Positions 54,086-63,600 of a stretch of DNA of 64,000 bases are shown piece after piece (the first letter of the stretch is position 1; each line of letters starts with the position of its first letter). The notes below the pieces were generated by a model that had not been told where the DNA came from, did no database searches, and saw only the letters and a list, made by a program, of their open reading frames with translations. The DNA comes from a bacterium. Lineage in GTDB: Bacteria; Electryoneota; Electryoneia; Electryoneales; Electryoneaceae. The translations under genes were made by a program, and so were the position numbers. The stretch spans positions 124,001 through 188,000 of the forward strand of contig JAHLLH010000005.1 in NCBI GenBank assembly GCA_020444265.1, given 5' to 3'.

Positions 54086-54210
54086 CAAGTCATTGCGAGG
54101 AAGCCGATCTTATCGGCAGACGAAGCAACCCCCTTAGTCTGAGGCAGCGAACCTCATGCAAAGGGGGTTGCTTCGTCTACGCACGTTATACGCTTCCTCG
54201 CAATGACTTG
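54086..54210. repeat. Long palindromic intergenic repeat
   Basis: Outer arms of 19 bases (CAAGTCATTGCGAGGAAGC and its complement) enclose inner arms GACGAAGCAACCCCCTT/AAGGGGGTTGCTTCGTC, with further small hairpins (CCGAT-CTT-ATCGG and TGAGG/CCTCA). The CATTGCGAGGAAGC sequence is a common interspersed intergenic repeat in diverse bacteria. It sits between convergent mraY and pyk, so it may double as a bidirectional terminator. A diverged copy is at 35178-35285. Confidence 0.85.
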
Positions 54211-54215
54211 TTGTT

Positions 54216-55679
54216 CTAAATTTCTCCACCCACCACCAGCGCACGGACAAAGTTGGTGTTGCCGTGCTGCTCGAGCGGGAAACCGCCGGAGCTTAGCACG
54301 ACATCACCCTTTTCGACCCAACCATATCGTTCCGCAACGGCGAGCACATGTTTGGTATTCTGGAAAAGGCTGTTGTCGCTTGGAACCAGCACCGGAAAGA
54401 CACCTGAGAAGGCCAGCAGTTTCCGTGCGAGGGTCTCGTTGGGAACACCGACAATGATCGGCACACCCATCCGTTGACGGCTCAATCGCTGGGCTGTCGA
54501 GCCACGACTCAACGGCACCAGAATCGCGCGTGCCTCGAGCTCATCGACCAGCGATTTCACCGCACTGGACATGGCGCCATCGATGGTATGGTCTATCTTT
54601 TCGATACGAGGCAGGCTGACTTCCGGTTCGGTTTCGGTCAGGATGCGTGACATGATCTGGACCACAGCGAGGGGGTGTGCGCCAACGGCCGTTTCGCCAG
54701 ACAGCATGACCCCATCGGTACCATCGTAGACCGCGTTCGCCACATCCGTCGCTTCCGCACGGGTCGGACGAGGCGAAGTTGTCATCGACTCGAGCATCTG
54801 GGTTGCGGTGATAACAAACTTCCCCGCTTCTCGTGCCAGACGAATCAGCCGCTTCTGCACGACTGGAATTCGTTCAATCGGCAGGGTAATACCCAGATCG
54901 CCACGGGCGACCATGATACCATCAGCCCGTTCGAGGATCGCCTCGATCCGGTTGACCGCATGCGGCAGCTCGATCTTGGCAATCAGTTTCGGAGCATCTT
55001 GGCGAACCTGGATGTAGCGCTTCACTGCAATCAGATCATCCGGCCCCTGGACAAAGGAGAGGGCGATAAAATCAACCCCCAGCTCAAGGCCGAACTCGAT
55101 ATCCTTCCAGTCCTTTTCGGTGACGGCACCGAGATCGAGGTTGGTGTCCGGGAAGTTCATCCCCTGGCGAGAACGTACAATCCCGCCTGCCAAAACTTCG
55201 CAATCAAGGCCGTTAGCATCCGCCTTTTTTACCTTGAGCTGCACATCGCCATCGCCGAACAGGACACGGTGGCCCTTCTTGACCGATTCCAGCCACCCAT
55301 CATCCTGAAAGCCGACCTGGCTCTTGTCGCCCTGCTTGACCCGTATATCGAGACGGAACGTCTGCCCTTCCTCGAGTTCGACCTCGTCGTTTTCGAAGGT
55401 GTGAATCCGCAGTTTCGGTCCTGGAACATCCTGTAAAATGGCTACTGAAGAATTTTTCTCCTTGGCGATTTTACGAATGCTCGCATAGACCTCAGCGTGC
55501 TGCTCACGGGTGCCGTGGCTGAAGTTGAGACGAAAAATGTCCACCCCTGCTTTGATCAGGGAGGTGAGCATTTCGGGAGAGTTGCTGGCGGGGCCGACGG
55601 TCGCGACAATCCTTGTCAGGTGACGCGGCATGTCCAGATTTTCGGCTTGTTTTCCGCTTTTGTTCAGTCGTACTGGCAT
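54216..55679 (-). CDS. pyk: Pyruvate kinase
   Basis: A 487-residue glycolytic enzyme producing pyruvate and ATP. Motifs: RIVATVGPASNSPEML, DIFRLNFSHGTREQH, DVPGPKLRIHTF, the active-site lysine block LIAKIELPHAVNRIEAI, MVARGDLGITLP, and MLESMTTSPRPTRAEATDVANAVYDGTDG (quoted in part: TDVANAVYDGTDGVMLSGE). The C-terminal allosteric domain is present. Three in-frame ATGs exist; 55679 has AGGAGG at the best spacing, whereas 55688 touches it and 55631 has none. Confidence 0.96.
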   Translation of the reverse strand: MPVRLNKSGKQAENLDMPRHLTRIVATVGPASNSPEMLTSLIKAGVDIFRLNFSHGTREQHAEVYASIRKIAKEKNSSVAILQDVPGPKLRIHTFENDEVELEEGQTFRLDIRVKQGDKSQVGFQDDGWLESVKKGHRVLFGDGDVQLKVKKADANGLDCEVLAGGIVRSRQGMNFPDTNLDLGAVTEKDWKDIEFGLELGVDFIALSFVQGPDDLIAVKRYIQVRQDAPKLIAKIELPHAVNRIEAILERADGIMVARGDLGITLPIERIPVVQKRLIRLAREAGKFVITATQMLESMTTSPRPTRAEATDVANAVYDGTDGVMLSGETAVGAHPLAVVQIMSRILTETEPEVSLPRIEKIDHTIDGAMSSAVKSLVDELEARAILVPLSRGSTAQRLSRQRMGVPIIVGVPNETLARKLLAFSGVFPVLVPSDNSLFQNTKHVLAVAERYGWVEKGDVVLSSGGFPLEQHGNTNFVRALVVGGEI

Positions 55680-55906
55680 GGCAAACATCCTCCTGCCCGA
55701 GGACAGACTCCTTTGGAGGGGGTGATCCAGTGTGCCGGATCATACAGCAGGTTATTGGGGGGCTGCCCGCATGAACCGCGCAAAGATGGCGTATCGAACA
55801 GGGATCGAACAAGCGGGATCAGCGTTTTGTGCGGGGTAATGGAGACGCTGGATAGCAGAAATATCATTATTTCGGTCCAACGGTAGGTGGTTTGTGGGGG
55901 ATGATT
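55680..55906. other. Leader region of pyk (gene-free)
   Basis: The first part of a 558-base gap without genes (55680-56237). It must contain the pyk promoter, but I find no convincing -35/-10 pair. The rest of the gap is filled by the structured repeat (55907-56069) and a run of three hairpins (56096-56186). Confidence 0.45.
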
Positions 55907-56069
55907 GTCATTCCCAGCGCGATACGATGCGTAAGCATCGTTGTGACCGCAGGTCACCACCAGCGCGTCGGGGATCCCCGAGGCATTGCGAATGGAAGGG
56001 GATCCCCGACGCGTCCTGGTTCCCTTCGGTCACGACACCACTGCCGTGGTGTTGGCCGCTGGGGATGAC
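55907..56069. repeat. Structured repeat element, copy 2
   Basis: A 163-base element ending in GTCATTCCCAGCG and CGCTGGGGATGAC. Read on the minus strand it shares, in order with copy 1 (16796-17009), the terminal repeat, TCGTGACCGAAGGGAACC, CGTCGGGGATCCCC, GGGGATCCCCGACGCGC and the other terminus. Its hairpins (CACCAC-GGCA-GTGGTG and ACGATGC/GCATCGT) occupy the same positions as those of copy 1 but with unrelated stem sequences. Confidence 0.72.
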
Positions 56070-56095
56070 AGTTGGTTGTCCTCCCTCAGGGTTCG

Positions 56096-56186
56096 TTGCG
56101 TCAGGCCCCCGAGCCTGACGCAAAAATCCGTCAGACGTGTCCGTCTGACGGAACAGAGACATGATTCGCGCGCAATGCACGCGAAT
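56096..56186. repeat. Three consecutive hairpins
   Basis: TTGCGTCAGGC/GCCTGACGCAA (56096-56122), CCGTCAGACG/CGTCTGACGG (56128-56151) and ATTCGCG/CGCGAAT (56164-56186). The first is followed by a run of A on the plus strand. They lie downstream of DUF3467 and upstream of pyk on the minus strand, so one or more may terminate the DUF3467 transcript. Confidence 0.55.
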
Positions 56187-56237
56187 ATCAGTCAGGTTTC
56201 CGCTTCGCTAAGGAGCTGCCTGAACCAGGAGCTATTC

Positions 56238-56549
56238 TTACCCCTGGAAACCGAAGGATTTATCCTCGCCTTTGCCCTGCACTTTGATCTCGCCGTGCTG
56301 CTCCTCGTACTTCTTGATGTTCTGTTCGAGGGCTTTCAGCAGGCTTTTTGCGTGCACCGGGGCAAGCAGGACACGAGTCTGCACACGGGTCTTCGGGGTG
56401 CCAGGCACCAATCGTGCAAAATCGAGCACAAATTCTGCCGGGGAGTGGTTGATCAGGACAAGGTTTGCATAGTGGCCGTCCGCCACCGCTTCATCGAGTT
56501 GAATCTGGACACGTTGCTGCTGGGGATTCTGAGGATTTTGCTGCGCCAT
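56238..56549 (-). CDS. DUF3467 family protein
   Basis: A 103-residue protein of a conserved family without known function. The family pattern is clear: YANLVLINHSPAEFVLDFAR, PGTPKTRVQTRVLLAPVHAK, LLKALEQNIKKYEEQHGEI. The N-terminus is glutamine/proline rich. No signal peptide is present. It lies 98 bases after the beta-helix gene on the same strand. Confidence 0.88.
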   Translation of the reverse strand: MAQQNPQNPQQQRVQIQLDEAVADGHYANLVLINHSPAEFVLDFARLVPGTPKTRVQTRVLLAPVHAKSLLKALEQNIKKYEEQHGEIKVQGKGEDKSFGFQG

Positions 56550-56647
56550 GGTTGTCTCGCACGTTCGTTGGTTCGGGCACGCGCCCGTTGCTTTTCAACG
56601 GGAAAGTAGGGCTGAGGGGTGGGTGTTGCAAATCGGATAATCTGTCT

Positions 56648-58606
56648 CTATTTGACGAGGACGAGGGTTTGGCTTCGGACGTCCCTACCCGTGGATGCCC
56701 GGAGGAGATAGGTTCCGGATGGAAGATCGGCGGCATTCAAGGCGAAGGTGTGGACACCGGGCAGATACAATTCATCCACCAGTTGCATCACTTCCCGGCC
56801 GAGAATATTGAACAGGCTCAGTTTGAGATGGGACGGCACTGGAACTGCAACTGTTACCCTCGTCTGAGCATTGAAGGGATTCGGGTGTGACGGTTCAAGC
56901 TGGAATTCATTCGGCAAGTCTGAATGCTCGTCGTCTGCTACGCCAGAACTTGTCGCAATTCCCTCGAATTGGAGTGTTTCAAGATCACCCTCGGGATCAT
57001 TGCTCTCGAATCGTGCAGTCGCTTCGTGAGGACCTTCGCCGGTTGGCGTAAAACGGGATTGAACCGTTGCAGTCTCTCCAAAATCGAGTCCCAGAGTGTC
57101 GTCACGAAGGAAGAGCGAAAAAGCAGGATCATCACATAGAAGACCCCAAATCTTCAGGTGCTGAACTCCGTTGTTGGTCACCTGAATCGTGCGGCTGACC
57201 GTTTCCCCAACCATTGCATTGCCAAATGCCACCTCGTTCGTATCCAGTTCAATATTCGGGGCGAAGAAATGCTCCGTCGCAAAGGGCAGGAAGCTGGTAT
57301 CTGCAACCGTACTGTCGAGTACATCTCCTTCACCAGCAGTGTTGAAAAGCGGATGATAAGGACCGGAAGCATCCCCCCAGTAATTATTTGTCAGGCTGAG
57401 ATATTCATTCTCATGTCCTCTGAAGACAGGTCCCTCATTATCGAAGAAATCGCATTCGTGAAAATGTGCGGTGGTATTTGGGTAAAATGCGAGGATACCA
57501 TAATAGTGGATAGGAACTGGGGATTCTCCTTCCTGAAAATTCCCACTAAACAGGTTTCGTTCGAAGATTTGTGGGTTTGGGGCTCCGTCATATCCAAGAA
57601 ACATAACAGAACAAACACTACCGCTATTTTCGATAAACTGATTATACCGATAGGTTGCATTCGTTAGTGAATAGATTGTGCCCCTGTCTGCCCAATTGTT
57701 TCGGAAAACATTTCGTTCGAGAATAGGGGTGCCACCTCCCACAATGTAAACCGCACCTGCAAAACTACCTAGTGAAACCTCATTTTCTACGGCTCGATTC
57801 GAATCAAAAAGGCAGTCATAGATGAGCAAGGAATCGCAGCCGAAGGCAGCTATTGCTCCACCTTGTTCGGCCTGGTTGTTGATAAATTCAGATTGTTCGA
57901 TTCGCCATGTATTTCCAGTGATATTCAAAGCACCGCTGTCATAAGTGCAGACATTTCCTTCAAAACGACTTTGTATGATATGACCACTAGATCCAAACCA
58001 CCCAAGAATCCCACTTCCAATATTATTTATATACTCTGTATTTCTACTCTCGATATGACCTTGTTCAATCCCAATCGCAAATTTTCTAGGATTTGCCTGG
58101 TTTGATAATATCTTGCTATCCTTTATCACTAAATTCGCATTTTTAAAATTTCCAACACTATAGTATTCTCCTGTATTATTTATAAACACGCATTTTTCTA
58201 TTGTGACAGTAGTGCTATCAGCCCGAATTGAACCCCCATCGCCAACCTCTTCTGTAGAGTAACCATTAGTAAAGGTCAGCCCAATAAAACGGGTAGTGTC
58301 ATTAAACGGCCCGGTTATTTGGAAGTGACGGTCTATACCATCGCCATCGAGGCGTGTGTTAGAAACATGCGTTGTATCGCCGTCTAATAACAAATTACTA
58401 GCTATCACCAATGACTTAAACCTTATATTAATATTATTTATAACATATACTCCATCTTCTATAACTAAAGTATCATATGATGATGCTTCGAATACAGCTG
58501 AATCAATTGTTTCGTAATTCTCAGGTACAAGCAATACATCGGCGTGTATTGGAACCAAATAGAATAACAAAAGAAATGCGACGTATAGATATTTTTTACT
58601 AATCAT
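56648..58606 (-). CDS. Secreted right-handed beta-helix protein with Por/FlgD-like sorting domain
   Basis: About 652 residues from ATG 58606, which has GGAG at good spacing. Signal peptide KYLYVAFLLLFYLVPIHA. Residues ~30-430 form parallel beta-helix coils with asparagine-rich rungs (FINNTGEYYSVGNFKNANL, SRFEGNVCTYDSGALNITG, NNQAEQGGAIAAF). An ASH/immunoglobulin-like domain follows (NEVAFGNAMVGETVSRTIQV), then the sorting domain (PSHPNPFNAQTRVTVAV, ILGREVMQLV, LPSGTYLLRAS). It should be T9SS cargo; such proteins are often polysaccharide-binding. The 5' two thirds are strikingly AT-rich compared with the rest of the window, suggesting later acquisition. Confidence 0.82.
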   Translation of the reverse strand: MISKKYLYVAFLLLFYLVPIHADVLLVPENYETIDSAVFEASSYDTLVIEDGVYVINNINIRFKSLVIASNLLLDGDTTHVSNTRLDGDGIDRHFQITGPFNDTTRFIGLTFTNGYSTEEVGDGGSIRADSTTVTIEKCVFINNTGEYYSVGNFKNANLVIKDSKILSNQANPRKFAIGIEQGHIESRNTEYINNIGSGILGWFGSSGHIIQSRFEGNVCTYDSGALNITGNTWRIEQSEFINNQAEQGGAIAAFGCDSLLIYDCLFDSNRAVENEVSLGSFAGAVYIVGGGTPILERNVFRNNWADRGTIYSLTNATYRYNQFIENSGSVCSVMFLGYDGAPNPQIFERNLFSGNFQEGESPVPIHYYGILAFYPNTTAHFHECDFFDNEGPVFRGHENEYLSLTNNYWGDASGPYHPLFNTAGEGDVLDSTVADTSFLPFATEHFFAPNIELDTNEVAFGNAMVGETVSRTIQVTNNGVQHLKIWGLLCDDPAFSLFLRDDTLGLDFGETATVQSRFTPTGEGPHEATARFESNDPEGDLETLQFEGIATSSGVADDEHSDLPNEFQLEPSHPNPFNAQTRVTVAVPVPSHLKLSLFNILGREVMQLVDELYLPGVHTFALNAADLPSGTYLLRASTGRDVRSQTLVLVK

Positions 58607-58663
58607 CCGTCGGTCTCCAAAAAGATGCCGCCCGAATCTCTCGGGCGGCATCTACCAACAACC

Positions 58664-59074
58664 TCACCAATATGAACGAACCAGAGAATAGCCACTGCAT
58701 TGCCCGCTGGTATCGGTCCATCGAAAACGAACAAACCATCCATCGTACGTACCGGGGCTAGGATTTGGCAAAGCTTGGTATTTATACCCAGCAGCCTCAG
58801 CAAAAATGTGATCTCCGAATGCGAAGCCGGTACCTAAAAACAATTCTGTCCTATTATCCACTCTATCCCCATCACCACCAAAGGTTGCATTCGTAACGTC
58901 AATGATTTGATAAAGAGTCTGAGGAAGTGCTTTTACTAAATGTGAATCGGAATCTTCAAACAAGTCACCGGGTCCCATCTGTTTGAAGTACGTATCATGA
59001 TCTAGCGCGAACGCAGGTGCTACCAATGCGACCGCCATCATCAATAGGCCTATTGAAGCCACTCTCTTCAACAT
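58664..59074 (-). CDS. Small secreted protein, unknown
   Basis: A 136-residue protein with a signal peptide (LKRVASIGLLMMAVALVAPAFA). The mature part is polar and aromatic and ends CSGYSLVRSYW. GGAGG precedes ATG 59074, which is preferred to an in-frame start 30 bases upstream. No family is recognised. The beta-helix gene starts 57 bases downstream on the same strand, suggesting co-expression. Confidence 0.6.
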   Translation of the reverse strand: MLKRVASIGLLMMAVALVAPAFALDHDTYFKQMGPGDLFEDSDSHLVKALPQTLYQIIDVTNATFGGDGDRVDNRTELFLGTGFAFGDHIFAEAAGYKYQALPNPSPGTYDGWFVRFRWTDTSGQCSGYSLVRSYW

Positions 59075-59104
59075 ACATCCTCCATTGCGTGATATGACCT
59101 TCAA

Positions 59105-59140
59105 GAGTGTAATTCAAGTTTTTTTTTGCAAGTCAAGGAG
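59105..59140 (-). promoter_or_regulatory. Candidate promoter for the small secreted protein
   Basis: On the minus strand TTGACT is followed by an A-rich spacer and then ATTACACT about 17-19 bases on, roughly 35 bases before the start codon. A run of nine A residues in the spacer is notable. Confidence 0.35.
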
Positions 59141-59278
59141 TGACGGAACGTTTTGGCAGATAATTGACCGATCAGTTTGCTGGGACAAACAGGTGTATTC
59201 CCGCAGTGGATATCGTCCCCTCCTGACCTCCTGAATGCGCTTGCCCGCAATTGGCCCTAGCGGCTACCTTCTTGGGCT

Positions 59279-60688
59279 ATGATAAACCATTGGCCCCCAT
59301 CCCCCTTCTTTGCTCCGGCGGACCGTGACGGCTCCCTCTTTGAGGAACCTGACCGCAGTTCGGAGGACCCGTCCCAGCAGCCCCTCGCCGAGCGGATGCG
59401 TCCGCGCACCCTCGAGGAGTTCAGCGGACAGCAGCACCTTGTCGGCGACAAGGGAGCCCTGCGTCCCCTGCTCCAGGCTGGACGGATGCACTCGATGATC
59501 TTCTGGGGCGAGCCAGGGGTCGGCAAGACAACCCTGGCACGTCTGGTTGCAAAACGTGTCGAAGCGACCTTCGAGCAGCTATCGGCGGTCGCGAGTGGTG
59601 TTGGCGATGTGAGGAAGGTGATTGATGCAGCTCGTTTGCGTCGCCGAGCCGGCGCACAAACCATGCTCTTCATCGACGAGATCCATCGTTTCAACAAGGC
59701 CCAGCAGGATGCGCTGCTGCATGCGGTGGAAGAGGGAGTCATCACCCTGATCGGGGCGACGACGGAAAACCCCTCCTTCGAGGTCATCAGCCCGCTGCTC
59801 AGCCGTTGCCGGGTCTACCGTTTCAAACCCCTCGACAATGTGGACCTCTCCCGTCTGCTGGACCGTGCCTTCGCCGAAGATGTGATCCTGAAGGAGACTC
59901 CCCTCGAGATCGAGAAGGAAGCACAGGATGCTTTATTGGGTCTGGCGCAGGGCGATGCACGTGAACTGATGAATCTCCTTGAGCGTTCCGTGGAGCGTGC
60001 GGTCTATGAAGAGAGTGACAAACTCACCCTGAAACTTGTCGAACAGGTAGCGCAGCAAGCCTTGTCACGGTACGACAAGGCGGGCGAGAAGCATTACGAT
60101 ACGATCAGCGCGTTCATCAAAACCGTCCGCAATAGCGATCCCGATGCCGCGATCTACTGGCTGGCACGGATGCTCGATGCGGGCGAAGATCCGCTGTTTA
60201 TTGCGAGACGTCTCATTATCCTCGCTTCCGAAGATGTTGGCAATGCCAACCCGAATGCTCTCCTGCTCGCGCAAGCAGCGTTTGATGCGGTTCACCAGAT
60301 CGGGATGCCGGAAGGGCGTATTGTGCTGGCACAGGCGACCACCTACCTTGCCGCGTCGCCCAAGTCCAATGCCAGCTACATGGCGATTGGTGCGGCGATG
60401 GACCTGGTGGGAAAAGGTGTCCAACCTGCGGTGCCGTTGCATCTGCGCAACGCGGTAACCGGCCTGATGAAGGCGGAAGGGTATGGTGAGGATTACCACT
60501 ACTCCCATTCGGAAGCGGGTGGAGTCGCCCTGACAATGCCTGGCCTGCCAGACGAAATCGAAGGGACACGCTTTTACGAGCCGAAAGAGGTGGGCAGCGA
60601 AGCGCCCATCGCCCGTCGGATGGACGAATTGATCCGTCTCCGTGGCGAAGCACGATCCAATATGGACGACAAGGACAGCGAATCGTGA
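59279..60688 (+). CDS. rarA: Replication-associated recombination protein RarA/MgsA (AAA+ ATPase)
   Basis: A 469-residue clamp-loader-like ATPase acting at stalled replication forks. Walker A is FWGEPGVGKTTLA, Walker B LFIDEIHRFNKAQQDAL, sensor 1 GATTENPSFEVISPLLSRC. The C-terminal tetramerisation region includes SDPDAAIYWLARMLDAGEDP, RLIILASEDVGNANP and YLAASPKSNASY. All hallmarks are intact. It overlaps the lptD start by four bases (GTGA). Confidence 0.95.
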   Translation: MINHWPPSPFFAPADRDGSLFEEPDRSSEDPSQQPLAERMRPRTLEEFSGQQHLVGDKGALRPLLQAGRMHSMIFWGEPGVGKTTLARLVAKRVEATFEQLSAVASGVGDVRKVIDAARLRRRAGAQTMLFIDEIHRFNKAQQDALLHAVEEGVITLIGATTENPSFEVISPLLSRCRVYRFKPLDNVDLSRLLDRAFAEDVILKETPLEIEKEAQDALLGLAQGDARELMNLLERSVERAVYEESDKLTLKLVEQVAQQALSRYDKAGEKHYDTISAFIKTVRNSDPDAAIYWLARMLDAGEDPLFIARRLIILASEDVGNANPNALLLAQAAFDAVHQIGMPEGRIVLAQATTYLAASPKSNASYMAIGAAMDLVGKGVQPAVPLHLRNAVTGLMKAEGYGEDYHYSHSEAGGVALTMPGLPDEIEGTRFYEPKEVGSEAPIARRMDELIRLRGEARSNMDDKDSES

Positions 60689-63600
60689 ATCTGAAGGGCC
60701 GTCGCATGCTCAGCACCCAACCCTCCCCGCGCATGATGGGGATGGTAGCGTTGCTGATGGCCCTGCTGCTGGCGGGATGCACCGCAAGTAGCCAAATGGA
60801 CACCACGACTGAGAAGGCTGACTCATCCACCCCCGTCGTCGAACAACCTCCCGCATCTGCGGACGCCCCCATAAAAGTTACGAAGGAGGAAGCGTTCCAG
60901 GCGGCGGTCGATTCGGTGCGGGCATCGGACTCGACCTTGGCGGCCGACCCCTATTTCAGGACCGCGCAACCTTCCGAAACCGGCACACTCGACCCGAAAC
61001 TCAAGGCAGCGATGGATTCTCTGCGCAGTGCCGATTCGACCGTTGCAGGGGGTCCTTATTTTGGGGGTGGTCGTAAGGAAGCTCCGAAGAGACCCGACAC
61101 TGAAGTGTCGGGCCAGGATTCGACTCGGCCGACTCTCGCTTCGCCCTTCGGCTCCCTGGAGGATCAGCAGACGCTTCTTCTTTCAGATTCCACATCAAGC
61201 AGCACCGATTCCACCGGGGCCATCGCCGACAGTCTCAAAGCTGTGCCCGAAGAAGAGGAGAGCGACCTCGACACGAGTATCGTTTACTCCGGTGACGATA
61301 TCCGATTCGACGTCGTCAACCACTCCAGCATCATCCGTGGCAACGCCAAGCTGATCTACAAGGACATGACCCTAACCGCCAACGAGATCGTCATCGACTG
61401 GAACAACAACCTGATGACAGCGCGGCCAGCCTGGGACACCCTCTACACCGACAGCACCAACACTGAAATCGACACGATCAAAGCGATCGGGATGCCCAGT
61501 TTCAAACAGGGCGGGCAGAACATGTTCGGCACCATGATGCGTGTCAACATGAAGACCAAAGAGGGCTACGTCGAGGGGGGGCGGACCGAGTACGGGGATG
61601 GCTATTACCTCGGGGACCAAATCCAGAAGGTCTCGGACGAGGTACTCTATGTGCATGATGGTGCCTTCACCTCCTGCGACCTGGAAGAACACCAGCACTA
61701 CAAGTTCACTGGCTCCCAGATGAAGATGATCTACAAGGAGCGTGTAGTCGGCAAGCCAATCGTCCTCCGTTTCGGGGATGTGCCAGTCTTCGCGCTACCC
61801 TTTGGTGTCTTCTCGATCAAACCAGGCCGTCACTCGGGTGTCCTGATCCCGACCTACGGCGATGATGCACGGAGAGGCCGTCATCTGCGCAACCTTGGCT
61901 ACTACTACGCTGAATCGGACAATTGGGATGTACAGAGTACGCTCGACTTTTACGAGAAAGCCGGTATCCTGCTGAAGAGCAGCCTCGTCTACAAAAAGCG
62001 CTATGCCTACAGTGGTGGTGTCTCCGGTTCGTACAGCGATCAAACGACCTCTGGCAACCGGTCCACCAGCTGGGATACGAAAATCCGTCACAATCAGGAC
62101 ATCGACCAGTACACACGGCTGCGTGTGAACGCGACCTTTATCAGCGGCAAGAACCACACAGATGAGTATTATGACGATCCGACTCGTCGCCTGAAACAGG
62201 ACATCCGCAGTAATGCGACCCTGACCAAAAGCTTCCCGAGCAATGGCGGGTCGATGTCGTTAAACCTCTCGCACACACAAAACCTGGTCACCAAGGTCAA
62301 CTCCCAGACCCTGCCCAGCTTCAGCTATCGCATGGGTTCGAAAAACCTCTTCCCGAGCGAGCAGAAGAAAAAGTCAACCGACAAATCGCTGCTGTACGAA
62401 CCGCCGACACCGCGTGAAAAACCGAGCAGCGGCAGCACCGAACGGGACCGCGACACAGACAAGTGGTACAACTCAATTACGTACAACTACTCGAACAGGT
62501 TCGAGAATAAGCGTGACGAGACCCGGCCCGGCAACTCCAGCGACCTGACGATCCCGCTGGAAGAAACTTACCAGAGTGGGCTGACGCACAGCGTTTCGGT
62601 AAACGCACCACAGAAGCTGTTTAAATACTTCAACTTGACTCCGAGCATCAGCTACCGCGAGGACTGGTTTAACGAACGGCGTGACTACTATTTCGCGACG
62701 GATAGCACACTGAGCAGCGTGCAAGAACGTGGATTTTTCCAACGTCGCACCTTCTCCTCCAGTTTGACGGCAAACACAAAGCTATACGGCTTCTTCGGGA
62801 TCAATCGAGGCACGGTTCAGGCGGTCCGTCATGTTATGACACCCTCGCTCAGTTTCCGCTTTGCACCAGACTTTTCCGACCCGGCATGGGGATACTACGA
62901 GAAGTTGAGCAACTCAGTCACCGACACAGCCGGGGTCACACGGACCTATTCTGAAGAAGGAGACCGTTACAGAGGAAGCATCTTTGGTAGCACCTCCGCA
63001 CGCAAGCAACTCACCCTCGGGATGAACCTCAACAACCTCTTCCAGATGAAACGAGTCAAGCTTGGTGAGGATGGCGAGGAAGAGGAGCTTAAGAACGATC
63101 TCTTCACTTACAACCTCTCGACCAACTACAATTTTGCTGCCGACAGCATGCGTTTCGGACGACTCAGCGGTTCCTTCCGTGCCGATCCCATCACCGGGAA
63201 AAATTCGATAGGCCCCCTGGACCGGGTCAACATCCAAGTCTCAACCACCCACTCCTTCTACCAGTACCTGCAGGAGAAGGATGAGAATGGACGCAAGATC
63301 GGTGAAGTAGATCGTTTCTACTGGGATCAAACTGGGCATGGGCTCAATGTTGTCCGGCTAACCAGCTTTGAGACTTCCTCCAGCTTTTCGCTCTCCGGCA
63401 AGAGCCCCTTTGTCCGGGAACGGAAAGAAGCTCCGCCACCCGACCTCGAAGAGGACGATGCAGACAGCCTGTTGAGCGATGAGGACCGTGAGCTGAACGA
63501 GATTCGTAACGATCTGGACGACCGTTTCAAAGATCCGATCGACCGTGTAGCCCGGACTTCCAGTGGCAAGCCATGGCGTATCGGGGGCTCGATCCGCTAC

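Noticed and set aside
54086-54210. CRISPR array
   Set aside because: The repeats are inverted and nested, not direct repeats with regular spacers. No cas genes are present.
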